Counted from the first letter of the stretch, positions 33,670-43,296 are shown. The stretch is DNA of 64,000 bases from Bradyrhizobium sp. AZCC 2262 (GCF_036924535.1 NZ_JAZHRT010000001.1:1736001-1800000); one strand, 5' to 3'. Translations and numbers: made by a program. The notes: generated by a model from the letters alone, not told the origin.

Positions 33670-35178
33670 GTGCAAAGCTCGGCATTTTTTGCGGCCGTGA
33701 TCATCGCAGCCGGTGGCGCCTTCTGCGGAGTGGAGGCGTGGGCCGCCGACGTTGTCCCGACCGGGGCTTCCGCGGCAACGGCGGCTTCCGCGCCCAAGCC
33801 GTGCACCGACGGGTGGGACTTTGTTGCCACGAACTGCCAGCTGACTTGGTGGGGCATCACGGTCTACGGCGCGATTGACGCGGGGTTCGGCTGGCAGAGC
33901 CATGGCGCGCCGTGGGACCCACGATCCGCTGTCGGCGCCTCATACTTAATCCAGAAGCAGAACAACTCCGCGCTTTGGGGCCCTGCACCCAACGCGCTGA
34001 CCAATTCATTCATTGGAATCAAAGGAACTAAGCCGATCGGCGGGGACGTCTCTGTAGTCTTTGCTCTGGACGCTGGCTTCGACCCGTATTCCTTGCGATT
34101 CTCCAATGGACCGGGATCGGTTGCTGCGAACGCCGGCATCCCCCAAAACTTTGCAACCGCCTACGCCGATTCAAGCCGAGCGGGCCAGTGGTTCAACGGC
34201 CAAGGTTATGTCGGCCTCAGTTCTCCGACCTATGGCACCCTGACCGTTTTCCGACAGAACTCGCTGACCCTGGACGCTGTCTTCGACTACGATCCGTTCG
34301 GCGCCTCTTACGGCTTCTCACCCATCGGCTTTCAGGGAATAACCTGCGGCGGCGGCAATACCGAAAACTGTAGAAACTCGACGTCACTGAAATATCGGGT
34401 CAATGTCGGCCAATTCCGGGCAGCTGCGCTGTGGCAGTTCGGCGGCTACGCCGAGAATAATGCCTCCAATGGCGCATACCAGTTCCAGGCCGGTGCCGAT
34501 ATCTCAACATGGGGCAACGGTGTGCTCTCGGTTGACGCGATTTACAGCCATGTCAGAGATTCCGTGTCGCTCGCACTTGCGCCGGGAAGCAATAACGCCA
34601 ATGGGGTGCCGATCCCCCCGTTCTTGCCACAGACGCTCACAGCGACGATCTCCGACAATGAAGCCGTGATGCTTGTGGCCAAATACACGAACGGACCGCT
34701 GAAGTTGTACGCCGGTTACGAACATATTCGATATATGGCGCCCAGCAATCCGCAGACCGCTTTTACCGATATCGCGGGAACCTTTCTTTGTCTGGGCTGC
34801 GATGCGCTCAACAACACGAATATCAACAATACCGCCTTCGGCGTGAACGGTCTTGGCAACAAGACTTTCCAAGTCATGTGGGTCGGGGCCAAGTACGCTG
34901 TCACCGACAATCTGGATGTGATCGGCGCCTATTACCATTATATCCAGAATTCTTTCTTCGGCACCGCCGCCGGGGGGCCCACCCCCTGCTTCGGCACCGA
35001 GCACCCGCAATGCGCCGGGACATTCGACGGGATCTCTGCCGCTGTCGATTGGCGGTTTGCACCAAAGTGGGATCTCTATTCCGGGATCATGTTCACGCAA
35101 GTGAATGGCGGTTTGGCCTTCGGCTTTCTCCAGCGCAACAACATCGCTCCCACGGTCGGATTGTGGTTCCGCTTCTGA
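33670..35178 (+). CDS. Outer-membrane porin
   Basis: 502 residues. The GTG start was chosen for the GGGAGG six bases upstream and because a signal peptide then begins at once (cleavage near AWAAD). The mature protein is an aromatic-rich beta-barrel: ITVYGAIDAGFGWQSHG at the first strand, SFIGIKGTKPIGGDVSVVF (a Gram-negative porin loop/strand pattern) and a terminal PTVGLWFRF with the final Phe required for barrel assembly. Cysteine pairs such as CGGGNTENC and CLGC are notable. Substrate unknown. Confidence 0.87.
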   Translation: MQSSAFFAAVIIAAGGAFCGVEAWAADVVPTGASAATAASAPKPCTDGWDFVATNCQLTWWGITVYGAIDAGFGWQSHGAPWDPRSAVGASYLIQKQNNSALWGPAPNALTNSFIGIKGTKPIGGDVSVVFALDAGFDPYSLRFSNGPGSVAANAGIPQNFATAYADSSRAGQWFNGQGYVGLSSPTYGTLTVFRQNSLTLDAVFDYDPFGASYGFSPIGFQGITCGGGNTENCRNSTSLKYRVNVGQFRAAALWQFGGYAENNASNGAYQFQAGADISTWGNGVLSVDAIYSHVRDSVSLALAPGSNNANGVPIPPFLPQTLTATISDNEAVMLVAKYTNGPLKLYAGYEHIRYMAPSNPQTAFTDIAGTFLCLGCDALNNTNINNTAFGVNGLGNKTFQVMWVGAKYAVTDNLDVIGAYYHYIQNSFFGTAAGGPTPCFGTEHPQCAGTFDGISAAVDWRFAPKWDLYSGIMFTQVNGGLAFGFLQRNNIAPTVGLWFRF

Positions 35179-35379
35179 GAGCCGGCCACGACCGATCTGT
35201 GGGTTGTGCTTCGGACGGCGGCGCTGACGCCCGCGTCGGCGATTGGAGCAAGTATGAGTCCACTGTTGGCACTTTTCGGACCTGACGGCTCGAACTGGCG
35301 ATGCCCGCTCATGAGAGCTGCGGACTCAAGACTTCTGAGTTTGACCCGAAGCGGCCATTCATAAGACGGCACAGTTCTT

Positions 35380-36159
35380 CTATCGCACCACCGTTTCAGA
35401 TACCTTCGGATGCGAGCCAGCTCGTTGCGGCAAAATCAACAGACACCCGATTATGAAAGCCGCAATGACGGCGGATGCAATCGGGCGACTCAATGCGAGA
35501 CCACCATGGCTTACGGGCTTATCGAGAAAATCGCCAACGGTGGCTCCCAGTGGCCGGGTAAGAATGAAGGCAGCCCAAAATAGCGTTACCCGCGATACCT
35601 TCGTCCAATAATAGGCGGCCGCGACCACTGCCAGCGCGGCACCGAATACGACCGCTCCGCCTTCGTATCCGAGGCCCGTTGAATCGGCCATCCAGTCACC
35701 AAGAGCGGTGCCCAAGGTCTGCGAAAATGTGATCGCTGCCCAATAAAAAACTTCCACTTTTGGCGTGTTAACGGTGTCAACCGATATCGAGCCAAGCGAC
35801 CAGTACCAAAGGCCAAGTGTCGCCAAGAGGCAGAGTAACAAAATCGACGAACCGCCCGTATAACCAATTCCCAAAGACCGATCCGCAAAATCGGCCATCG
35901 TGGTTCCAAACGTCGTGGAGGCTATGATCGTGGCCCAATAGAGAAAGGGATGAAACTTCCTCGCAACAATTTGAAAGGCAACCAGAGCAACGAGCGCAGC
36001 AAAAAACAGTAGCGTTCCAGCCAAGTACCCCCAGTTGAGCGTCATGGTTACGGTATCGCCGCCGGTCTCGCCCAACGTCGTTGCTGCTATTTTTATGATC
36101 CAGAAAACGAGCGTAACTTCGGGAACTTTGCTCAAGCTATATTCGGCAGTTTGATTCAT
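35380..36159 (-). CDS. COG4705-family membrane protein
   Basis: 259-residue integral membrane protein built from four repeats, each a pair of helices ending in T(L/F)G(E/T)xxxDxxxD-like motifs: ATTLGETGGD, STTFGTTMADF, SQTLGTALGDW and TRPLGATVGDF. The family (uncharacterised membrane-anchored protein) is spread in rhizobia and often induced by stress. Its N terminus MNQTAEYSLSKVPEVTLVFW is canonical. It stands 45 bp upstream of GlcG copy 2's end but on its own promoter. Confidence 0.88.
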   Translation of the reverse strand: MNQTAEYSLSKVPEVTLVFWIIKIAATTLGETGGDTVTMTLNWGYLAGTLLFFAALVALVAFQIVARKFHPFLYWATIIASTTFGTTMADFADRSLGIGYTGGSSILLLCLLATLGLWYWSLGSISVDTVNTPKVEVFYWAAITFSQTLGTALGDWMADSTGLGYEGGAVVFGAALAVVAAAYYWTKVSRVTLFWAAFILTRPLGATVGDFLDKPVSHGGLALSRPIASAVIAAFIIGCLLILPQRAGSHPKVSETVVR

Positions 36160-36192
36160 GCGCAGGACTTTGTGGGAAGGAAGAGAGTTGCC

Positions 36193-36690
36193 GCACTAAC
36201 TCTCTCACATATGCTGGGGTATGAGGGCCACCGCGGCAGCGTTCGCGATGTCGGTGTCGGTCTCCTTGCTCAAGCCAGCAACACCTATTGCGCCCACGAC
36301 TTCGCCGTTTACGCGTATCGGAATGCCGCCGCGCAGTGCCATGATATCGGCGGTGACAAATGCCGTTCGGCCCCGGTTGATGTTGTCCTCGATCTCCGCC
36401 GTCGGCCGCTGTAGCCGCGCAGCCGTTCGTGCCTTCGCTATGGCGAGGTCCGCGCTTGCCGGGCGGACGCCGTCCATCCGCTGGAAAGCAAGCAGATCAC
36501 CGGCGGCATCAACTACTGCAATCGCTGAGGGTGCATTCCGCTGCTGTGCGCTCTCTTTCGCTGCTTGCAAGACGGTCTGGGCTCCGGCTTGATTGAGGGC
36601 CATCACGTTGATGGTCTGTGCCCCGGCTGACAAGCAGAAGACGGTCGCCAATATTCCAACGCTAATTCCAAGTTTTGTCATAGCGACCTG
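36193..36690. repeat. GlcG-like gene duplication, copy 2
   Basis: About 500 bp matching 27981-28478 at roughly 95 percent by eye. Both are in the same orientation, 8.2 kb apart. Confidence 0.85.
36205..36681 (-). CDS. GlcG/HbpS-family exported heme-binding-like protein, copy 2
   Basis: 158 residues, almost identical to the protein at 27993 (about ten substitutions, none in the PSAIAVVDAAGDLLAFQRMDG core). The leader MTKLGISVGILATVFCLSAG is also kept. It lies downstream of the formaldehyde dehydrogenase gene on the same strand (81 bp), so here it may be co-transcribed, unlike copy 1. This suggests copy 2 is the parent. Confidence 0.86.
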   Translation of the reverse strand: MTKLGISVGILATVFCLSAGAQTINVMALNQAGAQTVLQAAKESAQQRNAPSAIAVVDAAGDLLAFQRMDGVRPASADLAIAKARTAARLQRPTAEIEDNINRGRTAFVTADIMALRGGIPIRVNGEVVGAIGVAGLSKETDTDIANAAAVALIPQHM

Positions 36691-36761
36691 ATTTCGATTC
36701 GTTGATTTTGCGGCGCGAGCTTGACCTCGGTAATCGCACGGATCTTAGGCAGCCTCGCGTA

Positions 36762-37970
36762 TCAGGCAGCCTTGGAGAGTTGGCCGTGCGGATCGATGAC
36801 GAACTTGTTCGCGACGCCAGCGTCGAAGTTCTTGTAGCCGTCCGGGGCCTGCTCAAGACCGATCACCTTGACATTGACGATCTCGGCGATGGGCAGTCTG
36901 TCCCAGAGAATCGCCTGCATGAGCTGCCGATTATATTTCAGCACCGGCGTCTGACCGGTATGAAGGGCATGGGACTTCGCCCAGCCTAGCCCGAGGCGGA
37001 GGCTGAGATTGCCCTGCCTGGCGGCTTGTTCTTGCGCTCCGGGATCGTCCGTCACGTACAGGCCGGGAATGCCGATCGCGCCGGCTGCACGGGTGATCTC
37101 CATCAGGCTGTTGAGCACGATAGCAGGCGCTTCGACGGCCTTTCCGTCTGCTCCCTGCGCCTTTGCTTCGAAGCCGACGCAGTCGATCGCGCAGTCGACT
37201 TCCGGAACGCCGAGCACGTCGGCGACAAGTTCGCCTAGGCGATCATGCCTTGTGAGGTCGATCGGTTCGAAGCCGACTTTCCTGGCGTGGGCGAGCCGCT
37301 CCTGGTTCATGTCTCCGATCAGCACAGCTGCTGCGCCCAGGATGCGCGCGGACGCTGCGGCCGCGAGGCCGACCGGCCCGGCGCCGGCGACATAGACCGT
37401 CGATCCGACGCCGACCTTGGCGGTGATTGCTCCGTGGAATCCGGTCGGCAGAATATCGGACAGGCAGGTCAGATCGCGGATTTTTTCCATCGCGTGCGCC
37501 TTGTCCGGAAACTTGAGCAGGTTGAAATCCGCGTAGGGCACCATCACATAGTCGGCTTGCCCGCCGATCCATCCGCCCATATCGACATATCCATAAGCGC
37601 CTCCGGCGCGATCGGAGTTGACGTGAAGGCAGACGCCAGTGTCGCCCTCTCGACAAGTTCGGCAGCGGCCGCATGCGACGTTGAAAGGGACCGACACGAG
37701 ATCGCCGATCTCAAGATACTCGACGTCCCGACCTTTCTCGATCACTTCGCCGGTAATCTCATGTCCGAGCACCATGCCGGCCGGCGCAGTCGTGCGGCCC
37801 CGGACCATGTGCTGGTCGGAGCCGCAGATATTCGTGGTGACGACCTTGAGAATGACGCCGTGATCGATGGTCTTTCCCGCCGGATTGCGGAAGGTCGGAA
37901 AGTCAATCTTCTGGACTTCGACGTGGCCGGGTTTGAGGTAAACCACGCCACGGTTGGAATTGGAGGCCAT
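36762..37970 (-). CDS. fdhA: Glutathione-independent formaldehyde dehydrogenase
   Basis: 402-residue zinc-dependent medium-chain dehydrogenase that oxidises formaldehyde with bound NAD. Catalytic zinc ligands are C49 (NICGSDQHM) and H70 (GHE). The structural zinc lobe is CGRCRTCREGDTGVC (about 100-115). The nucleotide fold is VYVAGAGPVGLAAAA near 195. FdhA signature segments GGAYGYVDMGGWIGGQADY and KYNRQLMQAILWDR confirm the group. It is 52 bp downstream of the HD hydrolase gene and likely co-transcribed with it. Confidence 0.94.
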   Translation of the reverse strand: MASNSNRGVVYLKPGHVEVQKIDFPTFRNPAGKTIDHGVILKVVTTNICGSDQHMVRGRTTAPAGMVLGHEITGEVIEKGRDVEYLEIGDLVSVPFNVACGRCRTCREGDTGVCLHVNSDRAGGAYGYVDMGGWIGGQADYVMVPYADFNLLKFPDKAHAMEKIRDLTCLSDILPTGFHGAITAKVGVGSTVYVAGAGPVGLAAAASARILGAAAVLIGDMNQERLAHARKVGFEPIDLTRHDRLGELVADVLGVPEVDCAIDCVGFEAKAQGADGKAVEAPAIVLNSLMEITRAAGAIGIPGLYVTDDPGAQEQAARQGNLSLRLGLGWAKSHALHTGQTPVLKYNRQLMQAILWDRLPIAEIVNVKVIGLEQAPDGYKNFDAGVANKFVIDPHGQLSKAA

Positions 37971-38022
37971 CGCAATCTCCTTTGGGTTTCACTCTGGACC
38001 GTCGAGCCGAATTGCCGGGCCG

Positions 38023-38682
38023 TCAGGCTCTCCAGGCCGATCCGCGAATTACGCTGCAGAAATTGCCGCGCCTGAAAGCGGGATCCTTGTCCGCAAGCAC
38101 GTCGGCCTTGACGTTACCGAATGTCGTTTCGGGTCTGTGTTCGATGCCGTCGTAGAACGCTTGAATGATGTCTTCCTTGAAGTGTTCGGTGCGCGGATGC
38201 GCGTGGACGACCGCTTCACGTTCAGCGTCGCTGTAGTCGGCATAGGCGAGCCCCAGCACATCCATCTCGACTCCGGCCGTCACCAGGGCGACGACGGGGT
38301 GCATGTGCTGCGGGATGCCCGGCGTCGTGTGCAGAGCGATAGCGGTCCAGACTGTATCGATGTCGCGCGGCGCAACCCCGTGGCTGCGGAGGAAATCGCG
38401 GGCGGCGTTTGCGCCGTCGACTTCGAAGCGTTCATGGGCGCTGCAGTGCGCAGGCGTCAAGCCCATGTCGTGGAACATGGCACCCGCATAGAGAAGTTCG
38501 TGATCGAACTTCAGCGAGCGACGCTTTCCGGCAAGCGCACCCCAGTAGTAGACGCGGCTCGAATGGTGAAACAGCAGCGCGGACTCGGTGTCACGGACGA
38601 GTTCTGTGATCTTACGGGCGAGGCTACTGTCGGGAACGCGGATTCCTTCGACTGCGAATGTCTTCTCGGCCGCCAGCGTCAT
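38023..38682 (-). CDS. HD-domain hydrolase, cyanamide-hydratase-like
   Basis: 219 residues with one HD domain. The metal motifs are H...HD in LLFHHSSRVYYWG (about 38) and AGAMFHDMGLTPAH (about 67-80). The segments ERFEVDGANAARDFLRSHGV and AIALHTTPGIPQ resemble the Ddi2/cyanamide hydratase branch of HD proteins. That enzyme hydrates cyanamide to urea, but the true substrate here is open. The start MTLAAEK follows GGGAG. It forms a unit with formaldehyde dehydrogenase, hinting at one-carbon or nitrile-type detoxification. Promoter element f is upstream. Confidence 0.8.
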   Translation of the reverse strand: MTLAAEKTFAVEGIRVPDSSLARKITELVRDTESALLFHHSSRVYYWGALAGKRRSLKFDHELLYAGAMFHDMGLTPAHCSAHERFEVDGANAARDFLRSHGVAPRDIDTVWTAIALHTTPGIPQHMHPVVALVTAGVEMDVLGLAYADYSDAEREAVVHAHPRTEHFKEDIIQAFYDGIEHRPETTFGNVKADVLADKDPAFRRGNFCSVIRGSAWRA

Positions 38683-38726
38683 TTCATTTCTCCCGTTATG
38701 CAAGCCCGACGCCCTCAACAAAGAAC

Positions 38727-38795
38727 ATGATACGCCGCGCCGGAAGGGTCGATTAAATTTGGATTTAATGTTCTTACGTCGCGTCATCGCTATTG
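38727..38795. promoter_or_regulatory. TAAA-N6-TTTA promoter element, site f (both directions)
   Basis: Symmetric ATTAAAT-TTGG-ATTTAAT (38753-38770). Rightward a CTATTG lies 22 bp on (38790), towards the MFS operon. Leftward a TATCAT lies 21 bp on (38732-38727), 45 bp before the HD gene. It may serve both divergent units. Confidence 0.55.
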
Positions 38796-38928
38796 TTGAT
38801 CCGCATGATCGGCGACGTACGGTTCAACCGTCGCTACCGCGCTACTGGATCATCAATACCTTCGACGGGCCGAATGGACGGCAAGATGCTTGCAATCACG
38901 ACTGATTGAAAAAGAGTTGTCTTAGCCC

Positions 38929-40479
38929 ATGGATATCAAGCCGCTATTTGGCCTTTGTGGCGTTCTCATCGCTGCGATAACGTCCGAATTTAACGACCAG
39001 GTTACATCTATCGCGCTGAGCGACATCCGCGGCGCACTCGGGATCAGCCATGATGCCGGAACCTGGATCGAAAGCCTGTATGTGTCAGCCGAGATCATCG
39101 GCATGGCGATTTCGCCCTGGCTGCTGGTGACCTTCACGCTAAGGCGTTGGACGCTTTTTGCGATCGCGCTCTGCGGCGTCTCGAGCGTGCTGATCCCGTT
39201 CAGCCCGAACATCGAGGCGATCTACACTCTGCGGTTGCTGCAGGGGCTCGCGGGAGGCATGATCATTCCTCTGCTGATGACCACGGCGTTTCGCGTTCTC
39301 ACGCCGGACATCCGGCTCTACGGGCTGGCCGTCTACGCCTTGACCGCGACCTTCACGCCCGCGCTGGCCTCCACGGTGGCCGCGTTCTGGACCGATATCG
39401 TGGACTGGCGTTTCGTATTCCTCCAGACCGTCCCACTCTGTTCGTTGGCCGGCGTCCTCGTCTGGTACTGCCTGCACCAGGATCAGCCGAAATACGAACG
39501 GTTTCGAATGCTGGACTGGCGTGGCGCGCTGCTTCTGGTGATCGGGTCCGGTGCCCTAAGCACCATGCTGTATCAGGGTGACCGGCTCGACTGGTTCAAC
39601 TCAAACCTGATCTGCGTGCTGGCACTGGTGAGCGCCATCGCCATCCCGCTATTCCTGGTCAACGAGTGGTTCCACCCTTTGCCGTTACTGAAGCTGCAGA
39701 TGCTCGGTCGTCGCAACATCGCCTACGGTGCCCTTGGCTTGTTCACCTTTCTGCTGATCAGTCAATCCGGGTCGACCGTGCCCTTGCGATACCTGCAGGA
39801 AGTCCAGGGTTACAGACCGCTGCAATCCAACCTGGTCACGCTGGAGATCGCGGCGTCACAACTGTTGATGTTGCCTGCGATGGCGCTGCTGCTGGATTAC
39901 AAGCGGGTCGATTCGCGCGTCGTCAGCATGGTCGGGCTGGGATTGATCCTCGCATCCTGCATCGGTTCGTCCTTTCTCACGGTCTATTGGAACCGGGATC
40001 AATTCTATCTATGGCAGCTGCTCCAGGCGGTCGGGCAGCCGATGGTGATCATGCCGTTGCTCATGATGACCACCAATAGCGTTGCCAGCCCGGCAGAAGG
40101 TCCTTTCGCGGCTGCGCTGGTCAACACATCGCGCGCCGTCGCCGAGGCGGCGAGCGCCTGGTTCGTGGCGTTGATCGATCGCTGGCGCAACGCGCTGCAT
40201 TCCGACCGCATCATCGATCAGGCCGGCCAGGACCGCTGGCGGGTGCTCCAGAGCAACGGCGTGCTGCCCCAGTACCCGCCACAGTTGACGCCAGCCGGTC
40301 AGCCCCGCATGCCGAACAGCCTGGAAGCCTTCCGCCACGCCGTGGAGCAGCAGGCAGCGATTTTATCGACGAGCGACACCTTTCTGATCCTCGGAGCCAT
40401 GACCGTGTTCTTGATGGTCGTGGTGATGACGTTGCCGGTCCGCACCGTCCCGCCACGTATCCTCTTTGCAAAGCCATAG
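38929..40479 (+). CDS. DHA2-family MFS drug exporter (EmrB-like)
   Basis: 516-residue inner-membrane exporter with about 14 helices. Typical blocks are DIRGALGISHDAGTWIESLY (about 35-55), PFSPNIEAIYTLRLLQGLAGGMIIPL (motif around 95-120; two parts) and a C-terminal tail helix. It is the proton-driven unit of a tripartite pump whose adaptor and outer-membrane gene follow within 8 and 3 bp. It probably exports organic acids, dyes or drugs; substrate unknown. Confidence 0.9.
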   Translation: MDIKPLFGLCGVLIAAITSEFNDQVTSIALSDIRGALGISHDAGTWIESLYVSAEIIGMAISPWLLVTFTLRRWTLFAIALCGVSSVLIPFSPNIEAIYTLRLLQGLAGGMIIPLLMTTAFRVLTPDIRLYGLAVYALTATFTPALASTVAAFWTDIVDWRFVFLQTVPLCSLAGVLVWYCLHQDQPKYERFRMLDWRGALLLVIGSGALSTMLYQGDRLDWFNSNLICVLALVSAIAIPLFLVNEWFHPLPLLKLQMLGRRNIAYGALGLFTFLLISQSGSTVPLRYLQEVQGYRPLQSNLVTLEIAASQLLMLPAMALLLDYKRVDSRVVSMVGLGLILASCIGSSFLTVYWNRDQFYLWQLLQAVGQPMVIMPLLMMTTNSVASPAEGPFAAALVNTSRAVAEAASAWFVALIDRWRNALHSDRIIDQAGQDRWRVLQSNGVLPQYPPQLTPAGQPRMPNSLEAFRHAVEQQAAILSTSDTFLILGAMTVFLMVVVMTLPVRTVPPRILFAKP

Positions 40480-40487
40480 GAACCCGC

Positions 40488-41714
40488 ATGGCAGAGGATA
40501 TAGCCGAACTCGAGACGCGACCCGCCGAGCTGGAGCGGAGCGAAAAGCCAGACCTAGCCCTGCAGCGCAAGCATGGCGATCCATCTCAGAAGGATGGCGA
40601 GTCGGCGGACCGCACAGACGAGGAAGCAGATAAGCTCCCCGCGCGTCTGCCGCGCTGGCCCTTCGTTCTGGTCGGACTCGTCGTGGCGATCTTCGCCGCG
40701 GTTGTCCTGTACATCATTTTCCGGCCACGCCCGGACGTACGGACCGCCGATGCTTATGTGATGGTCCATTACGCCACGATCGCGCCGCGCATCTCCGGAC
40801 AGATCGCCTCGGTGGCGGTTGACGACAACGACGTCGTCAAGACCGGACAGGTGCTCGCGACTCTCGACCGGCGCGACAATGAGACAGCCCTGGCTTCCGC
40901 AGAGGCGGCGGTGGCACGCGATAGATCGAAATTGAATGAGATATCCGCGATCATGTCGCGCCAGCCGTCGATCATAGAAGAGCAACAAGCCGCCGTTGCA
41001 TCGGCACGCGCGAAGCTCGCTTTCGCGCAGGCGGACGCGCGCCGCTACGGCAATCTCGCCACAACGGGAGCCGGCACCGTGCGGGAGCACCAGGAGGCCG
41101 ACAGCACGCTTCAGCAGGGTCAAGCCTCGCTGGATAGCGCCGAGGCTTCGCTCGATGCGGCGCGCCGGCAATTGGACGTGCTCAAGGCCCAGAGGTCTGC
41201 GGCTGAGGCTGTGGTCAACACCGATGAAGCTCAACTTGAGCAGGCCAGACTCAATCTGTCCTATACGCAGATCAGGGCACCGATCGACGGCATGGTGGGA
41301 GAACGGTCCGTGCAGATCGGCAACTATGTCGGCCCGGGCACGACGCTGATGACTGTTGTGCCGCTCGACCAGGTCTATATCGAAGCGAACTATCTTGAAG
41401 TGGATTTGCTGCACGTCCGCAGCGGCCAGCCGGTAACAATCCATCTGGATGCCTACGACATCGACCTCAATGGGACGGTGGATAGCGTGCCGCCAGCTTC
41501 CGGCGCCGCCTTCGCTCCGATCGCGCCCAACAACGCCACCGGCAATTTTACCAAGATCGTGCAACGGCTGCCGGTCAAGATCGTCGTGACGCCTGGCCAA
41601 CCTTTGGCTAAGCTCCTGCGCGTGGGCCTGTCGGTCGAGACCACCATTCATACGAGACTGGAGGACGTCGTGGACGAACAGCGCAGATCAACCGATCGCG
41701 TGACCGGGCGTTAA
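40488..41714 (+). CDS. HlyD/EmrA-family membrane-fusion adaptor
   Basis: 408 residues: cytoplasmic N terminus, one membrane helix (about 56-80), a biotinyl-lipoyl-like half-motif (ISGQIASVAVDDNDVVKTGQ near 100), a long alpha-hairpin (about 125-255) and a second half IRAPIDGMVGERSVQIGNYV near 270. It joins the MFS pump to the outer-membrane channel. It starts 8 bp after the pump gene and ends 3 bp before the channel gene. Confidence 0.92.
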   Translation: MAEDIAELETRPAELERSEKPDLALQRKHGDPSQKDGESADRTDEEADKLPARLPRWPFVLVGLVVAIFAAVVLYIIFRPRPDVRTADAYVMVHYATIAPRISGQIASVAVDDNDVVKTGQVLATLDRRDNETALASAEAAVARDRSKLNEISAIMSRQPSIIEEQQAAVASARAKLAFAQADARRYGNLATTGAGTVREHQEADSTLQQGQASLDSAEASLDAARRQLDVLKAQRSAAEAVVNTDEAQLEQARLNLSYTQIRAPIDGMVGERSVQIGNYVGPGTTLMTVVPLDQVYIEANYLEVDLLHVRSGQPVTIHLDAYDIDLNGTVDSVPPASGAAFAPIAPNNATGNFTKIVQRLPVKIVVTPGQPLAKLLRVGLSVETTIHTRLEDVVDEQRRSTDRVTGR

Positions 41715-41717
41715 CTG

Positions 41718-43211
41718 GTGCGTGCCTTACGTCTTGCAGCGTGCCTCTCCGGCCCGATGCTAGGCATCGGTCTGACCAGCTGTACCGTTGGGCCGGACTT
41801 CCAGAGCCCCGAGATAACGGAAGCATCCAGGAGGTCGGCGTTAGATGGCGGAAGCGTGCCAAGCCGGACAGTCGAGGGCGCGGTCGACATAGCCTGGTGG
41901 AAAAGCTTTCGGGATCCTCAGCTGTCCTCGCTGGTCGAAAGGCTGGTGGCGCAAAACCTGGATCTCGCGACGGCCGCGGAACGCGTGATCCAGAGCATGG
42001 CGCAGCGCCGGGTCGCAGCCTCTCAGGGACTGCCGCAGATCGACGGACAATCATCAAGTACCTATAATCGCCAGAGCCCGAACGGCACGCTCTCCTTGCT
42101 CGTCGCTAGGCCTGGCGCGCCGTTGGAATATCCCCTGTTCCGGGATGGCTTGACGTCATCCTGGCAGCTGGACCTGTTCGGTCGCGTTCGGCGGGCGGTG
42201 GAAGCCGCCGATGCCGCCACCTTGGCGGCCGTGGAGAACCGACACGGCGTCGCGCTGGCGGCGGTCGCCGAACTGGCGCAAGGCTACATGCAATTGCGCG
42301 GCATCCAGAACCGTCTTGGGATCGCGAAACGCAACCTTCGCCTTGCCGAAGAGAATGTGGAACTGGTGAACAAACGTTTCGGCGACGGGGTCGCGACGAC
42401 GCTCGACCTTGCGCAAGCCCGGGCTCAACAGGCCACCATCGCCGCAACCCTGCCGCCACTACGAACCCAGGAGGCGGAGTTTATTAACGTCATCGGACTG
42501 TTGCTGGGCTATGCTCCACGCGCGCTCGAGGTCGAGTTGCGCCGCTCTCAAATATTGCCGCGCGTGCCGCGCAAGGTTCCGGTGGGCCTGCCTGGAACGC
42601 TGGTGCGTCGCCGGCCGGACGTGCGCGAGGCGGAGGCGCGACTGCATGAAGCCACGGCGCAAACCGGCGTCGCGGTGGCGAGCTTTTATCCTGACGTGAC
42701 ATTGAACGGTGCCGTCGGCGTGGAAAGTTTGCAGCTGGCCAATCTGTTCTCCCCGACGTCGACCGCATTCGCTCTGGGGCCGTCCGTTTCCATTCCGATC
42801 TTCGAAGGGGGGCGGTTGCGGGGCACCCTGGCGCTGCGCGAATCGCGAGAGCGGGAGGCAGCCATCGTCTTTCAGAAAACCGTCTTGCGGGCCTGGAAGG
42901 AGGTCGATGACGCCATCACCGCCTATCGCGAAGGGCAACTCCGGCGCGGCCATGTCGCCCGGTCCGTCACTGAAAATCAGGCCGCTCTGCAAGCCGCCAG
43001 GCAACGTTACTCGGAGGGTGCGATCGACTTCCTGAATGTCATCACGGCACAAGCTCAGTTGCTGCAGAGCGAAAATGATCTTGCCGACAGTGACACGCAG
43101 ATCGCGACGTATCTCGTCAATCTTTATCGCGCGCTCGGGGGAGGATGGGAGGTCGCAGATGTCGCCTTTGGCGCAGATGGCACGCCGCGGCAGAAGATTG
43201 AGGCGCGATAA
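41718..43211 (+). CDS. Outer-membrane efflux channel, OprM/NodT family lipoprotein
   Basis: 497 residues from a GTG start. The lipobox LTSC (Cys at about residue 22) is followed by TVGPDFQSPE, the usual start of NodT-type channels. Two outer-membrane efflux repeats follow, with SWQLDLFGRVRRAVEAA (about 155) and VGLPGTLVRRRPDVREAEARLHEA (about 290) as family signatures. Third gene of the pump operon. The GTG follows the adaptor stop by three bases. Confidence 0.93.
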   Translation: MRALRLAACLSGPMLGIGLTSCTVGPDFQSPEITEASRRSALDGGSVPSRTVEGAVDIAWWKSFRDPQLSSLVERLVAQNLDLATAAERVIQSMAQRRVAASQGLPQIDGQSSSTYNRQSPNGTLSLLVARPGAPLEYPLFRDGLTSSWQLDLFGRVRRAVEAADAATLAAVENRHGVALAAVAELAQGYMQLRGIQNRLGIAKRNLRLAEENVELVNKRFGDGVATTLDLAQARAQQATIAATLPPLRTQEAEFINVIGLLLGYAPRALEVELRRSQILPRVPRKVPVGLPGTLVRRRPDVREAEARLHEATAQTGVAVASFYPDVTLNGAVGVESLQLANLFSPTSTAFALGPSVSIPIFEGGRLRGTLALRESREREAAIVFQKTVLRAWKEVDDAITAYREGQLRRGHVARSVTENQAALQAARQRYSEGAIDFLNVITAQAQLLQSENDLADSDTQIATYLVNLYRALGGGWEVADVAFGADGTPRQKIEAR

Positions 43212-43296
43212 GCAGCCGGTCGAGAGCCGTCCGCGTTCGCGGCTCGGCTCCCGAATGATATGGCCGAATGACCTGGAGGTCTGTCTGTTACGGATC

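Noticed and set aside
38796..38811. Possible FixK box TTGAT-CCGC-ATGAT
   Set aside because: Second half-site is not ATCAA; only one half matches.
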